Counted from the stretch's first letter, positions 10,930 through 23,218 are shown. The stretch is 64,000 nucleotides of DNA from Tethya wilhelma (GCA_964030475.1 CAXIPT010000002.1:2039191-2103190); one strand, 5' to 3'. The notes: generated by a model from the letters alone, not told the origin. Translations and numbers: made by a program.

Positions 10930-12521
10930 GAACTTTTAAAGAGAAAAGGTTACTGTAGCACTAAAGGAGAATGCTTTACCTTCTATTGTTATTGCTGACG
11001 AAACAACAGATGCTTTTGCAAATAGAGAGATACTAACGGTGTGCTTGAGACTTATCATCTGCCCAGGATCCACATAAAAAAGAATATCTTTTATCATTCC
11101 TCTTTCTTCAGAGAGCAAATGCAGCTGGAATATCTCGTAAAATCTTAGAAGCCCTTGCTGATCCAACTGTTTCTTTGGATCCTAGTAGAATTTGTGGATA
11201 GGCCTATGATGGTGCATCTGTAATGTCATCAGCAGTAGGTGGTGTTCAAGCAAAAATTAAAGAGATTAGCAGTGTACACACATTGCTATGCACACTGTCT
11301 CAACCTTTCAATAGCAGCTTCATGTCAGATCCAAGAAGTGAGGAATTTAGTAGCAATGATCAATGAAGCCTACCTATTCTTGTCCAATAGTCCAAAGAGA
11401 CAAGGATTGTTTGAATTAACAGTAAAGGAATTTTTGCCAGCTTCTAGTTGCCAGGTCTTTGCAAGACACGTTGGGTAGAGAGGCAAACATGTTTTGAAGT
11501 TTTTTTGGAGCTGTATGAACCTCTTGTTACCTTCCTTGATGCCATCTTATCCCCAAACGAGTATCCTCAGTTAGTTTCCTCTGATGGAAGCTGGAATTGG
11601 GACACAGAAACACGAGTTAAAGCACAGGGTCAGAAATCTTCTCTTTCATCTTTCCAGACTCTTTCTGCATTTCTTGTCACAAAAAATGTGCTTGATGAAG
11701 CAAAGGTCCTCTCTGCAAAGTTACAGAAACGTGACCAAGATGTGAACGAAGGGTTCAAAATGGTGTCCAGTGTAATTGAAAGCTTGCAGAAGTTGAGAAC
11801 CAACATCGACTCCACATTTGATTCTTGGTATTCATAGATTCTTGACCTTGCCAACACAATTGGTGTGACAGAGAGTGTTCCAAGGAAAACTAATATACAG
11901 AGAAATCGTAGTAACACCCCTAGTTCATCTCCTAAGGAGCACTACAAACGAGTGGTGGCTATTCCTTTGATTGATTTTTTAACCTCTCAACTGACTGATC
12001 GTTTTGGAGGGGAAAACAGACACACACATGCACTATTTTGCCTCATACCATCAGTGATGTGTTCGAGTGATGAGCAAGTTTCAGAGAGTGCCTTGATGAT
12101 TTCCACTACTGGGATGCAGATCTTCCTTGTCCCTTGTCTCTTCTAGTGAGCTTAGAAGGTGGCAAACTCTGTGGAGTCAAGATTCAAGCAGAACTGTCAC
12201 TACTGACAGTGATGAGACTATATCCCTCATAACCTTCTTCAAGCTCTTAGAAATTGTGATGCTGATTCATTTCCCAATATTCATCGTCTCCTATTGATTG
12301 CATGCACCCTACCCATCACAAGTGCAGAGGCTGAAAGAACATTCTCCCTTTTACGTAGGATAAAAACATACACTAGATCTACTTTTGAAGAGGAACATTT
12401 TTCTGACCTTGCTGTCATTGCAATGCATTATGGTGAGAGAATTCCGGCTGAGGACATACTTCATGCGTTTATGCAAGCACACCGTCGTAGAATTTACATA
12501 AAGTCTGTCTTGGAGGACTAA
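10930..12521 (+). pseudogene. Decayed hAT transposase of the P52rIPK/DUF4371 type
   Basis: Plus-strand remnant of a hAT transposase of the kind related to THAP0/P52rIPK. The start has the IVIADETTDAFANREILTV segment (DUF4371 region, conserved acidic DETTD). Then come HCYAHCLNLSIAASCQ (11275) and CKTRWVERQTCFEVFLELYE (11460), and a charged middle region to a stop at 11835. The family sequence resumes with SSPKEHYKRVVAIPLIDFL. The hATC dimerisation end (12294-12521) carries ITSAEAERTFSLLRRIKTY and ends LED. Frameshifts near 11100-11240, 11450 and 12140 plus the stop at 11835 make it non-functional. It belongs to a different hAT lineage from the ZBED-like remnant at 0.3-1.6 kb. Confidence 0.9.
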
Positions 12522-12588
12522 CTTTCCACATAATCATCATTATTGTTTGTTGTGTCACGGTGACTGCATTTGAATTATAGTACTAGTA

Positions 12589-13303
12589 CTCAGGGGCATT
12601 AAGGACTGGTTCGGCTTAGATTAAGAGCAAAAAGTGCTGATTTCAAAATTTAATAACATAATTTAACCTTATCATAAAGACATGATTTCACAATTATACA
12701 ATAATTTGGTCCTAATTTAACACATTAAAAAAATTATATAGCCACAAAAATGAATATTCATTGTTTAAACGAAGTATTAAGTCAACCCCTCATCTTATGA
12801 ATAACTAATTATGTGCCATATATAGGCTGATGCCATGGCAACCAAATTAGTTTTGTCATAATTGCAACATCATGGACTTCATTTTCCATCGGTCAAGTTT
12901 TGAATATGTTGTTGTCATGGAGAGTTATTGCCGTTTTTGTCGTTTTTGGAGGTGTGCTTTATATGGAATTTAATAGAAAATAAATTATAACTCTCCATGG
13001 CAACAACATATTTAAAACTTGACTCATGGAAAATGGAGTCCATGATGTTGCAATTCAGAAAAAATTAATTTGGTTGCCATGGCAACAGCCTATATATGGC
13101 GCATAATTATTAATTCGTTAATTATATGACTATTAATTAGGTCACATGACCAAATTTTTTTTTTAAATGTTAAGGACAATAATAAGTTTCTTCAATTAGA
13201 TTTTCATGGTAACGCTATAAATATTAAGGTAGTTATTTCAATTTTGCATAAATTTTTACCTTAATTAGCTGTGTGTTTGGACCCAGTCCTTAACGCCCCT
13301 GAG
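12589..13303. mobile_element. Foldback element, copy 2
   Basis: 715 bp starting CTCAGGGGCATTAAGGACTG and ending in the inverse. It is flanked by TA on both sides (12587-12588 and 13304-13305). Long imperfect inverted arms meet near 12950, with the GCCATGGCAACCAAATTA block and its inverse about 240 bp apart. The shared CTCAGGxGxATTAAGGACTG ends and a 2-bp duplication tie it to copy 1 at 5744-6412. No ORF is present. Confidence 0.85.
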
Positions 13304-13849
13304 TATAGTAATTGTAAGACTGTAGTAGGTTAGGTGCATGATCTATCTTGATTCATGTTTACATTCTGTTGTATTGAGTTTTGTAAGAGTAGATACCTAG
13401 TTATTTGTGTTTGAGATTATGCTTTGTGTGCATGCATGTCTTTGTTCTATTCATTTTGGTGTTAGTGGTTTAGTTGTTTGTCTTCATATTAATTTCTGTC
13501 TAGCCTTACTTTTGTTACTTTTGTGCTTTGTGTGTTAGGCCATATCTTTGTATTCAAGGGAGCCTCAGAGCCTCTCCTTTTCAGTCGTTTATATATAAAT
13601 AGAAACGCTAGCTTCAATGTGTAGGATTTGAGACTTACAATTTCTATCAGTATTATTCGGCTAATCAGCTGTGTTACATAATTAATTATAGGTGTGGTTA
13701 ACTAATTAGTGGGCATGGTTTCAAAAATTTGCCGCGCGCTTTGCACGCATTCTATAATTTTATACTACAACCCCAGTATATGAAAAATCCTGGATCTGCC
13801 CCTGTATTTGATTCTTAATGGTACAAGTAATAAAAATTTCAAAAAAATA
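13304..13849. other. Intergenic with partial MITE debris
   Basis: No gene is supported. About 13710-13805 holds a truncated piece (GCCGCGCGCTTTGCACGCAT to ATCCTGGATCTGCCCCTG) that resembles the right half of the CAGTGGCGGAT elements at 20.6 and 22.8 kb. Confidence 0.5.
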
Positions 13850-14805
13850 AGTAGTGTAGGAATGGGCAGGGCGGTAAAAAGCAATGGAACAAGGCATGTC
13901 TCAAACTCAATTAATTTCGGCACATGACTACTTCATTTTTGTTCTTGATCCTAAATATGGACCCTCAGTGTCATAAATGCAAATATTTGTACTACTACAG
14001 TATACCATAGCTTATATTGTTGCGTTGGTTATCAGATGGCTAAGCAGTGGATTAAACCATAACAAGATGGGCAACTAAAACTGGACTGCCGGTCAAGAGG
14101 TGGGCATAAAAAATGAAGTAGTCATGTGCCGAAATTAATTGAGTTTGAGACATGCCTTGTTCCATTGCTTTTTACCGCCCTGCCCATTCCTACACTACTT
14201 ATTTTTTTCATTCACTTTTTTCAACACTACAGTGTGGAGACTATATCAGAGACTGGTTAGTCCCTACAAAAAGCTTAAGTAGCAGCTACAATGGATTGAT
14301 CACATGCTAGGAAGCTAATACGCATGCACATATTAATACCACGTGGATAATGACCTTTGAACTCTACATACAAAGATGGCTGCATTGTAGTACATGAATT
14401 TATACACTAAGTTTCAAAGCTTTCTAGTTTTTGTTTAGGCCTATTTGAGATTGAAACGAGTATAAAGGAATGTACTACCTATGAAAAGAACTTACTTTGT
14501 GCTGTCAAAGTTGGCTCAACACATTCTGGTTCTTTGGAAATCCTTTTCAAGTAAGTAAGTAAGTAAGTAAGTACGTTAGCAGAACAAAAATGGCACTATG
14601 GTGGCTTCCCACTAGCGCTCACTACGAGTGCTGAGGAAAGTTTTTGTGAGTTTTAGGCCTTGCATGCAATTGGTAATCTGTCAGTAAGACCCTCTGAGCA
14701 ACTTTGAAGGTTTAATTTTGTTTTACTAGATTTTTATAGTGGACAACATTTTGTATGGTGTCTATGGGACATTCGACCCATTTCACTACCGTACGTATGA
14801 TTACA
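13850..14805 (+). repeat. Interspersed repeat family A, copy 3 with inverted head
   Basis: The forward copy runs from about 14108 to 14805. A reverse-complement copy of its first ~100 bp lies at 13850-13945, separated by a ~150-bp spacer that holds the 86-bp segment also seen at 7596-7681. A GTAAGTAAGTAAGTAAGTAA microsatellite lies near 14550. Confidence 0.75.
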
Positions 14806-14819
14806 ACACATCTGAATAA

Positions 14820-15085
14820 GTTCCTTATGTGATTCTTAATGGACATCACAATGCTAGTGCATTAATAGCTACATTTATATACATCTGAATGTGCAAATAG
14901 GTATTTGTTTAACTACATCTATAACAGTTCAATTTTGATTCTTAATGGATATTCCAAGACATCTGAATCACATTCATAAGTTCCTAATCTGGTTTTTAAT
15001 GGTACCACAATGTCCATAAGTGGCTACACCTCAATGTGTTATGCTACATTTATGATAGTTCCTATTTTGATTCTTAATGGGTATT
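14820..15085 (+). repeat. Diverged minisatellite with TGATTCTTAATGG core
   Basis: The core TGATTCTTAATGG, or close variants, recurs near 14830, 14935, 14990 (TGGTTTTTAATGG) and 15067. Each is preceded by a variant of AAGTTCCTNAT or AGTTCNATTT and followed by a short variable tract. This looks like an old tandem array. Confidence 0.5.
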
Positions 15086-16048
15086 ACATTAATTTTGTTA
15101 CACATCACTTGTGTAGCTACCCCATAGCTACATATAATTGGGTATTGAAGCCATATACATGCAATAAAGATGTACCCCATGCACATGCAGCTTCTAAAAT
15201 CTTTAGTGCTTGTGAGGATATATTGTATGATACAAGGATTATAATATAGTGCCTATGCCCAGATTAAGCTTCAGACCCACTCTTATACTGAAGCACAGTT
15301 ATATAGAGATTAAACTAAAATTTTAAAGTTAATTGGCCTAATGCCTTTTGTTTGACTGGAAATCGTATTCAATAAAGTCAGTTTATATTGGAAGGGAGAA
15401 AGAAAGGAAAGGGAGAACAAATTGTACTATTCTGGCTTCTCACCAGCGCTCCCTTCAGAGTTCTCTGACTTTCTAGCAGTTTTCTTGGTTAGAGCAATAA
15501 AATGTTGTGTGCAAAGTGGGGCGAAAATTTTTTGCTAACGGAAACCACACACTTAATTAGCTAATTTTAGCCTCTCCTATTTAAATGGAACCATAGCACA
15601 TGCTTGCTAAATCAAACTCTCTCTCTGAAGATTTGAAGCAGCAAAAGAAAAGTTCTGCATTGAATTCTGTCCAAAGCTCGCTAAAATAGGTGCACAAAGG
15701 GAATAGCGCATTTTAATACCAAAGCATAATTTTGGTACTAAAAAGAGGGGGAGGGGGCCTACCCCCTCTGGTTGTGGTAATCTAGATCTGCACATAAATA
15801 ACTATATGTACTGTAATATCTATAGTAGGAATGGGTTGATGTTCATCCTTGGATCAAAATAATGAAAAATTAATGAAGTAGTCCTGTGCCCAAATTGAAA
15901 CATGCCTTAATAAAATTATTCTGTTCCTATACTTTTTGCAGCACTTGTACTGTACTTTTTATAAGAACACTTGTGTATGTACAATTTTCTGAAAACACAT
16001 CACCAGTATAATTGTCACACACAAAAAGATAAACTTAGTGCCTAGCTA
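15086..16048. other. Intergenic
   Basis: No gene is supported. Weak relatives of repeat family A occur near 15340-15490 and 15840-15960. The ORFs at 15010-15249 (+) and 15607-15795 (-) lack any domain signal or splice context. Confidence 0.45.
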
Positions 16049-16225
16049 CACTGTTAAAACAGGGGTGTAAATAAAGGCCATTTTCATTTACAAACTATAC
16101 CCCAGGGAGTAAAATTAAACCCTAGGGAGGATAAAAGGTTATCAAAGGTAACCACGGCAATAGCAAGATTTACACCCTAGGGTATAGTTTTTAAATGCCA
16201 TGTTTACACCCCTGTTTTAACAGTG
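16049..16225. mobile_element. TA-flanked MITE, 177 bp
   Basis: Perfect or near-perfect ~23-bp inverted ends, CACTGTTAAAACAGGGGTGT at the left and the inverse at the right. TA is present on both sides (16047-16048 and 16226-16227), as expected of Tc1/mariner-type insertion. A second internal inverted pair (ACTATACCCCAGGG / CCCTAGGGTATAGT) strengthens the hairpin. It is non-coding. Confidence 0.8.
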
Positions 16226-16229
16226 TATT

Positions 16230-16945
16230 GGTAATTTTTACTCTATTTGTACAATGCATGCATGAAAACATAGAAAATACTAACTAATGATAATATACAG
16301 GAAGTACAGTACACATCTCTGATACTGAGAGTATAAAAGTAGATAGTCTCAAATAAGATCGATTGTGCTAAGTTTGAGATCCATTTACAACTTAGCACCT
16401 ATTCTGCCAGCTAGCTGGTGAGCAAAAAAAAGTATTAATTTATCTTGAGGGTGGTACTTTCTGTTGACTAATTATTATTGAGGTAAGTATACAATTATGA
16501 TGATATATCAAAATCTGCTGTTATTATTATCTTAAAACTGATAATAGTTATAAAAGTTTTTGTAAGGACTAGACTTTACTGTTGAAAAAAGTGGTATAAT
16601 TTCATAAAAATTAGCAGTGTATACGTAGGAATGGCAGTGCTGAGGACACAAAGCATGGATGTCACAATTTCCACACATGACCATTACTAAGAAGCATGTA
16701 CAGCATTAATTGTTTGAAACAAATATAATCAAATGACAGAATGCATGAGGATATAGTCTGGCTTAATGTTAAAAAATTGTGCACGCCAATCAGTAGTTGG
16801 CTAGCTAAGTTAGGTAAAGTACATAAGCAGGCAACCTAGGCAATGTTGTGTTAGTTTACCCTCAAAACCCTTAGGTTAGACTAATTGGACGTAAATTCAT
16901 TATTCTTGTTTATTCACTTTTAAAATATGGAGACTATTAGAGACC
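16230..16945. other. Intergenic
   Basis: AT-rich sequence with no supported gene. A distant relative of repeat family A begins near 16900 and is interrupted by the element that follows. Confidence 0.4.
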
Positions 16946-17305
16946 TACAGGGGCGTATTTAGGGGAGTGCTCAGGGGGCTTGACCGGAAGCGCTCAATAA
17001 TTGGGTTTATTTATAAGTAATCAAGCCTTTAGCAATCTGTATTTCTTACTTGTTTGTTCTTTGATGTTATTTTCTAAGCTCATTAATTTTACGTCTAAGC
17101 TCTTGATAAACAAACTTTAGAACAGTTTAATTCACACTATATAGCTCGATCAAAAGCGCTTAGCAGCTAGCTCCCAACAGAAGTTCAAAGGTCACGATAC
17201 CGATCACGTGACCTCAAAGTGGGCGTGGTACCTCAGAATTTTCCGTGCGCTGCGTGCGCCCAATTTCAGCACCCCCATACTCAAAATCCTAGCTACACCC
17301 CTGAC
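16946..17305. mobile_element. hAT-like MITE, CAGGGGCGTATTTAGG ends
   Basis: About 360 bp from CAGGGGCGTATTTAGG to CCTAGCTACACCCCTG, imperfect inverted ends. It contains the GTGGGCGTGG...GCGTGCGC block also found in the elements at 17650, 20616 and 22847. It splits a diverged family A copy. It has no ORF. Confidence 0.65.
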
Positions 17306-17649
17306 CTATACATAAAGCTTGAGTGTTTCATAAAGGCTAATGCGCATGTGCATTAAATGGCACATTGAGAGATAACAACCTTTGAATTCTTCCTACAAAA
17401 GTGAAGTGCACAAATTTATAGGCTAAGTTTCTAGATATCACTAAAACATATATATATACATAGCAGTGTTAAAGACACTAGTTTGGATGAAAATAAGTTG
17501 TGTTGTCAAAACCAGCTCAGTGTCTTTTGTTTTGTTTTTTTTAAATTGTGTTCAAATAAGTCAGTAAGTGAGAACAAAATTGCATGTGAGTGCTTAGGAA
17601 AGTATCTTTGCCTTATATGTTGTTGATAATCTGTCTAAGAGAGCTTCAG

Positions 17650-18000
17650 TGCATGGTGTAGTCAGGTTGGGGGGCTCAGGGTGCTCGAGCACCCCCTTTT
17701 GTCGTAGGCTGACCAGAAGCCAAAAAACCATTAATAATTGGATTTATTACAAGCCTTTGGAATCTCTATTTCTTACTTGTTTGTTGTTTAAAGCTATTTT
17801 TTACGTTTGATAAACAAACTTCAGAACCATTTAATTCACGCTTTATAGGACGATTGAAAGCACTCAGTAGCTAGTTTTCAGCAAAAGTTCAAAGGTCACA
17901 ATGAGACCCAGAAGTGGGCATGGCACCTCAAAATTTTCTCCACGCTGTGCGCACACAGTCCTAACACCCCCTTATTTACATTCCTGGCTACCCCCCTGAG
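17650..18000. mobile_element. hAT-like MITE, second copy in tandem region
   Basis: Runs from GGTGTAGTCAGGTTGGGGGG to TGGCTACCCCCCTGAG. The interior aligns with the 16946-17305 element (GACCAGAAGC, AATAATTGGATTTATTA, TTTAATTCACGCTTTATAGG blocks). It is more diverged at the ends. No ORF is present. Confidence 0.6.
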
Positions 18001-19465
18001 CTTCTGAATATTTAAGACTCAAGAAAAAATTAATGATTTCTGAACTACACCAAGATGGCTGTATTTTCAAGCAGATGGATTTATTTCTTGGCCTATTCAT
18101 AATATTACCATTGTTATGCTGAAAAAAGTTTCTGCAAGTTTTATAAGCCTTGTATCCAGTTAAGTTATCTGAGCCTTAGAGCAACTTTCAAGACCAAACA
18201 GTTGCTACAGCTAAATTTTTGTGGTCATCAATATCATTTTACCTTTCACTAGATTTCCTAGCTTGTGTCAAAGGAAACTAATTAGGAAACATAATGTTAA
18301 ATTTGCAAAAACATGAAAGGCACAGCATCTTTTGTAAAAACGTGGAAATATACCGTGCATTTTAATTAGCTTCATATTTCCTCATGAGTAGTATATCTGC
18401 ATGCAATTTTGTAGTGTTTCCTACTGCAAACGTAATTGTGTTGCAAGTTGTAGCACTGTAAAATATACATAAGATACGTTCTGTTACCAAAAATAAAATC
18501 CACATGAAATTTGGGTTGACAAACATACAATTATGTGTACTTACATGAAGCTAGCACTGAACATGGTACGCACTTGAAACAAACAAAACATATCACAAAA
18601 CGTCATACATAATAAAATGTCATGTTTTAATGATATTTTTAGTATGTGCTTTATACGTAACAGTAGTTTCCTTTAAACAAAGTAAGCTACCATACAACTA
18701 TAATCATATGTAAGGTAGTATTCCCAGTACGGTAGTACTGGGTACACAGAAATGGCACGGATGGCCCATTAGCACAATACAAATATTCACTTGAATAACT
18801 CTGCAAAAACTGAGCGCTTCGCACTAAAAGGCTTCTAAAGCTACCATTTAGCTCTTTCTCTTTCTAATGAGCCCAAAAACATCGCTAAAGTTAACAAACA
18901 CAAACATGCCAAACCTAATTTTCTCCATCTTCTTCTTATTCTTATTCTTCTTTTTCTATCTTGGCTCAACTGTTCTCAGAGACTCATTCACTTTTAGAAG
19001 CTGATTCTTGAACGAATGAACTTGGTTTCTTCCGGTACAGTCGCTTTTGCCATCGGTTTTTAGCCGCGCCTTTCTACACTCATGCATAATTCATTAGCTT
19101 CTAGAAAATTCTAATTGGCGACCCTTTCCACACACAAAAGTGTGCTTTATTTGGAATTAAATGCACTGAAGTTGCCTAGAACTATTTTGTGATACCTGGT
19201 TGCTCTTCTTAAGAGATGAATCAGGACGTTGATTATCATAACATAATTATAGAAAGACAAGTAAATCTTATGATACAGCTCCGGCCACTGAGATGTGTGT
19301 TTCACTTTAGTATCAGGCAGGCTACATAACTTGTGATTTCAAGTACCAGCTCAGCAGTCCGCCGCTGGCTCAGTAAGTCTGGCTCGCCAGACTACTAGCT
19401 CAGTAGCTAGCTACACACACCAACTCAAATGTAATTTGTAGAAATATGGAAAAATGAGAACAAAC
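18001..19465. other. Intergenic
   Basis: AT-rich. No gene or clear repeat structure is supported, apart from a pyrimidine run near 18920-18960. Confidence 0.4.
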
Positions 19466-19466
19466 A

Positions 19467-20435
19467 AGTACAAAAAACATTGGAAATGTAACAGGAATGA
19501 TAAAATCGTAAAAAGAACACAAACAAGATGGAATGGCTGTTAGAGTGCATAAGGAATTCTTCCTGTGGGCAAAATTAGTCTCAATAAGGAGATTGTTAAA
19601 TGCAGCCCATTCAGGAAGAATTCTGCACACACTCTTAACAGCCATTCCATCTTGTTTGCGTTCTTTTTACGATTTTGCCATTCCTGTGTCTCATTACATT
19701 TCCAATGTTTTTTGTACTTGTGTATAGTAGGTATGTCTCATAGACACAATACAAAGTGTTTATCACCATAGAAATCAACGTTCAGACTTCAAACTTGCCC
19801 GCATTATGCTATAATATAGGCTAATATGTGTACAAGGCAGTTTGCTAGCTAATTTTCTAAATTGTCTAGTTTACTCTACTGCATGCTTAGCATGCAGCCA
19901 ACTGTTTGACAGGAATTTGCCACTATTAATAGTACAAGTACAAAAAAGCATTAAAAATGTAATGCAAGCTATTAGGAATGGCCAAATCATAAAAAAGTGA
20001 GCAAACAAGATAGAAATAGTTGTGAGATTGAGCGAGGAGTTTATTTCACTGTGTCACCTATGTTCATATCCCAATGACATTGTAATGAACTCCAAGTCAC
20101 TTAATCTCACAGCCATTCCTATCTTGTTTGCTCACATTTTTACGATTTGGCCATTCCTATGTTTACATTAGATTTCTAATGCTTTTTTGTACTTGTTTAT
20201 TCTATTTTATTTTTTTCGAATAATTGTTTATATCAATGCAATTTTAGTCTTTAGCCTGAGCAGAGAGAACTCTTCTTATGGGCAAATTGCATGAGAGTCT
20301 CAATATGGAGAGTGTTACATGCAGCCCATACAGGAAGAGTTCTGCACATACTCCAACAGGCATTCCATATCTTGTTTGCTTTCTCTTTACAATTTAGCCA
20401 TTCCTGTGTCTCATTACGTTTTTTTTTTTACTTGT
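19467..20435. repeat. Cluster of three related hairpin repeats
   Basis: Unit 1 (about 19467-19725) is an inverted repeat built around AACAAGTACAAAAAACATTG and its inverse, with arms of ~100 bp. Unit 2 (about 19935-20205) has the same layout (AGTACAAAAAAGCATTAAAA / GCTTTTTTGTACTTGT; AACAAGATAG / CTATCTTGTTTG). Unit 3 (about 20265-20440) keeps mainly the right arm. All share the CATTCCxTxTCTTGTTTGC tract. They look like MITEs of one family inserted close together or locally duplicated. The short ORFs here are products of the palindromes. Confidence 0.7.
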
Positions 20436-20615
20436 TATATATAAAATTGTTACTATTGGTATGCAGGCAACCTATGTGAGAATATAGGCTTTGCTTTAAA
20501 AATGTATAGTCATCTGCCAAAATTCAGACTCTTGCCTTGTTTCCTTAATTTGACAGCACTGTCCACTCCTACACTTCTCAAACTTTATTGTTCAACACTA
20601 AGGTGCATGTAGACC

Positions 20616-20990
20616 CAGTGGCAGATTTATGGGGAGATCCAAGGGATCCATGCATGGATCCCCCCTTTCAGCTGGAAACCCATACAGCTGCACGGCTACA
20701 CAGATGAAAAAGTAGCGTCAAGGATCCCCCCTTTCAATTTGAAAAAAGAAAAATAACTCAAAACTTCATTGAAAATCAGTTTTTTGTGGAAGATAGAACA
20801 GTTTCTGTCTGTGTCTTGCCATTTTTTCGCCATTCAGGCCCTGATCTAGCAAAATTTTAGCTGCACGCACGCAAAGGGGCAGATTTTCAAACCAGAAGTG
20901 GGCGTGGGCGTGGTTACCCAAAATTATTCCGTGCGCTCTGTGCGCGCATTGGTTAGATCCCCCCAATATAAAATCCTAGATCTGCCACTG
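20616..20990. mobile_element. CAGTGGCRGAT MITE, copy 1, nested in family A
   Basis: 375 bp with inverted ends CAGTGGCAGATTTA / TAGATCTGCCACTG. AGACC is duplicated at 20611-20615 and 20991-20995, a 5-bp target duplication. The flanks rejoin a diverged family A repeat (GGTGCATGTAGACC | ATCATCAGAGGCTGG), so the nesting order is clear. hAT-type ends are suggested by the CAGTG start, but the class is not proven. No ORF is present. Confidence 0.82.
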
Positions 20991-21678
20991 AGACCATCAT
21001 CAGAGGCTGGCAGGCATCTACAAAAAGTAGTAGTACTAGCAGCAGCATTGGATGCACATGTGCGCAAATCATAAACAAAACACGTTATCGTGACGACCTG
21101 TCACCCGCATAACATGGCTTAAGTAGAGTAATTTATACCACAGTTGAGCTGCTTAGATCTTGTTTACTGTCACTTTTAGGCATGAAATGAGTATCGAAGA
21201 ATTTAAATTGGTTGTAATATAGTTAACTTGTACAGTCAAAGTTGGCTCAATGCCTTTCATTTCTCTGGTTCAAGTATGTCAGTTAGGAAGGAAGAAAACA
21301 AAATTGCAGTGTTACAGTAGTGGGTTGTTGCCACTGCTCTCACTAGAGTGCTCAAAAAAAGTTTCTGTGAGGTTTTGTTGGTGTACTTCGTATTAGCATA
21401 CGTCATTATGATAGTGCATCTATAGTTTTAGGAAAGCTTCAGAAAACTTTGAACACAGTCACTTCTGGAGATAATATACGCAAACCAATCAATAGACATA
21501 AGTCAAGCCTGCTCTACTTCCCACATTGCCCATTCCTAACACTACTTATAATCATTTTTAGGAAATTGTACCACTAATAATAACTTTACAATGTGGAATA
21601 TCTATGATAAAATAAATTAACATACATTAGATGTAAGAAATGAATTGCTGCACTTATGGTATTATCATGACTATTCAC
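20991..21678. other. Intergenic, tail of a diverged family A copy
   Basis: Repeat family A continues, diverged, to about 21560 (GTCAAAGTTGGCTCAATGCC, TCAGTTAGGAAGGAAG blocks). No gene is supported. Confidence 0.5.
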
Positions 21679-21810
21679 CTGGATGCAGATTGATACTTGG
21701 AGGAACTGAACGTGACTAAGAATGGTACAATCACATGTGCCATTGACCTTGGTGATTCTTGTGGCTCTCGGCAATACCATGCCAATGGCTCAAGGAATAG
21801 TTGATGGCAG
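21679..21810 (-). CDS. Candidate orphan internal exon
   Basis: On the minus strand a TTGCAG acceptor precedes 132 bp. Only one frame is open through it, and it ends at a CAG|GTGAAT donor. The 43 complete codons include CHQLFLEPLAWYCREP and VIVPFLVTFSSS, an amphipathic composition that looks protein-like. Entry and exit phases agree (132 is divisible by 3). No neighbouring exons were found, and the family is not recognised with confidence. A loose likeness to helical segments of RNF213-type proteins is only an impression. Confidence 0.35.
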
Positions 21811-22846
21811 CTGCAATTATATATGTATGTTATAATTTAGTTTTATTAGAATATAGTTGTCACAAATACTGTAATCTGATTGGTCAATCACAGCTCTCTA
21901 TTGAGCTTAGAAAGCTCAATCTGCAAGTCTCCTAAGTGCCTGAGGCAAACTATATTATATTCATCAAACAGTAGCAAATTACTAATACTACAAGCGTCTT
22001 TTCTTATTTTCGTGAAAAACGTCCAACTTGTTCGAGCGCTAGCAATTCAGTTGAAGTTTGACCTCTGAACTCATTTCAAAACCACTCCCATCTGAGTCAA
22101 CTTGAAAAGAAGATTTGAAGACTCGCCGTAAAGTACCTCGAGTATCTATGGAGGACAGTCCATAGCTTGACAAACTTGAGAGCAAGCCAAAATGAATCTT
22201 TCAATTATAGTCCACGTAGCTAGCTTGACAAAGAGCGAACTTCGGACCAAGATGAATTTTCAACTGTACGTATCTCTGGTAGCTATGTAATAGTTGCTTG
22301 GATTTTTGCGGCTATCCAATAGAATTTCTTGTTCTGTCTTGTTTGTAGGGTTATTAGGCCTGTATTCTAAACAAGTTAGAGGCCTGGTCCAATGGTCTCT
22401 ATGCTATTTAGAGGCTTGGGACGCTACAGCCTCAGGGCTTCAGTCCTCTAAATAGTGTAGAGACCTTGGACTCATCCTCTACCTATTATGTAGAAATTTC
22501 AGATTGCATGTACATGTATAAACAAGGAAAAAAACATGTACAAAGGGCAGTAATTATGACACATATTTCTCTTAGTTTTAGGGCCTACTAGCACAATACT
22601 GAAGATAGGGGAAAACTAAGGGGAATATCATGAATGCTAAGCATTGTCCACATATAGTAGCTTTTTGGCAACATTTTCATTAGTAAAGCCTTCCCTTAGC
22701 CAAACCTCATAGATCAAGTCCACCACAATAGAGTAAGAGAAATGTTGACAGAGGCTGGTCCACTCTAAGTTTTACATCGTTGACAAAATGATCATAGTTG
22801 CATTGCATGTTTGCAGTTGGTTTAACTAGCTCTTAATCTTAAAGCT
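21811..22846. other. Intergenic
   Basis: No gene is supported. There is a small hairpin near 22380-22500 (GAGGCCTGGTCCAATGGTCTC and related inverted blocks around the AGAGGCTTGGG segment). Confidence 0.4.
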
Positions 22847-23218
22847 CAGTGGCGGATTTAGGGGGAGATCCAAGGGATCCATGGATCCCCCCTTTCAGCT
22901 AGAAACCCATACAGCTACATAGCTACACAAATGAAAAAGTAGCGTCAAGGATCCCCCCTTTCAATTTAAAAAAAAAGAAAAACAACTCAAAATTTCACTT
23001 AAAATCAGTTTTTTATGGAAGATAGAACAGTTTCTGTCTGTGTCTTGCCATTTTTTCGCCATTCAGGCCCTGATCTGTCAAAATTTTAGCTGCACGTACG
23101 TAAAAGGGGCGGATTTTCAAACCAGAAGTGGGCGTGGCTACCCAAAATTTTCCCGCGCGCTTTAAATGCGCGCGCATTGGATAGATCCCCCCCTTATAAA
23201 ATTCTAGATCCGCCACTG
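22847..23218. mobile_element. CAGTGGCRGAT MITE, copy 2
   Basis: 372 bp with inverted ends CAGTGGCGGATTTAGG / TAGATCCGCCACTG. AAGCT is duplicated at 22842-22846 and 23219-23223, again 5 bp. It is highly similar to copy 1 throughout, including the CCCCCCTTTCAGCT and GGAAGATAGAACAGTTTCTG tracts, so both are fairly young insertions. Confidence 0.85.
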
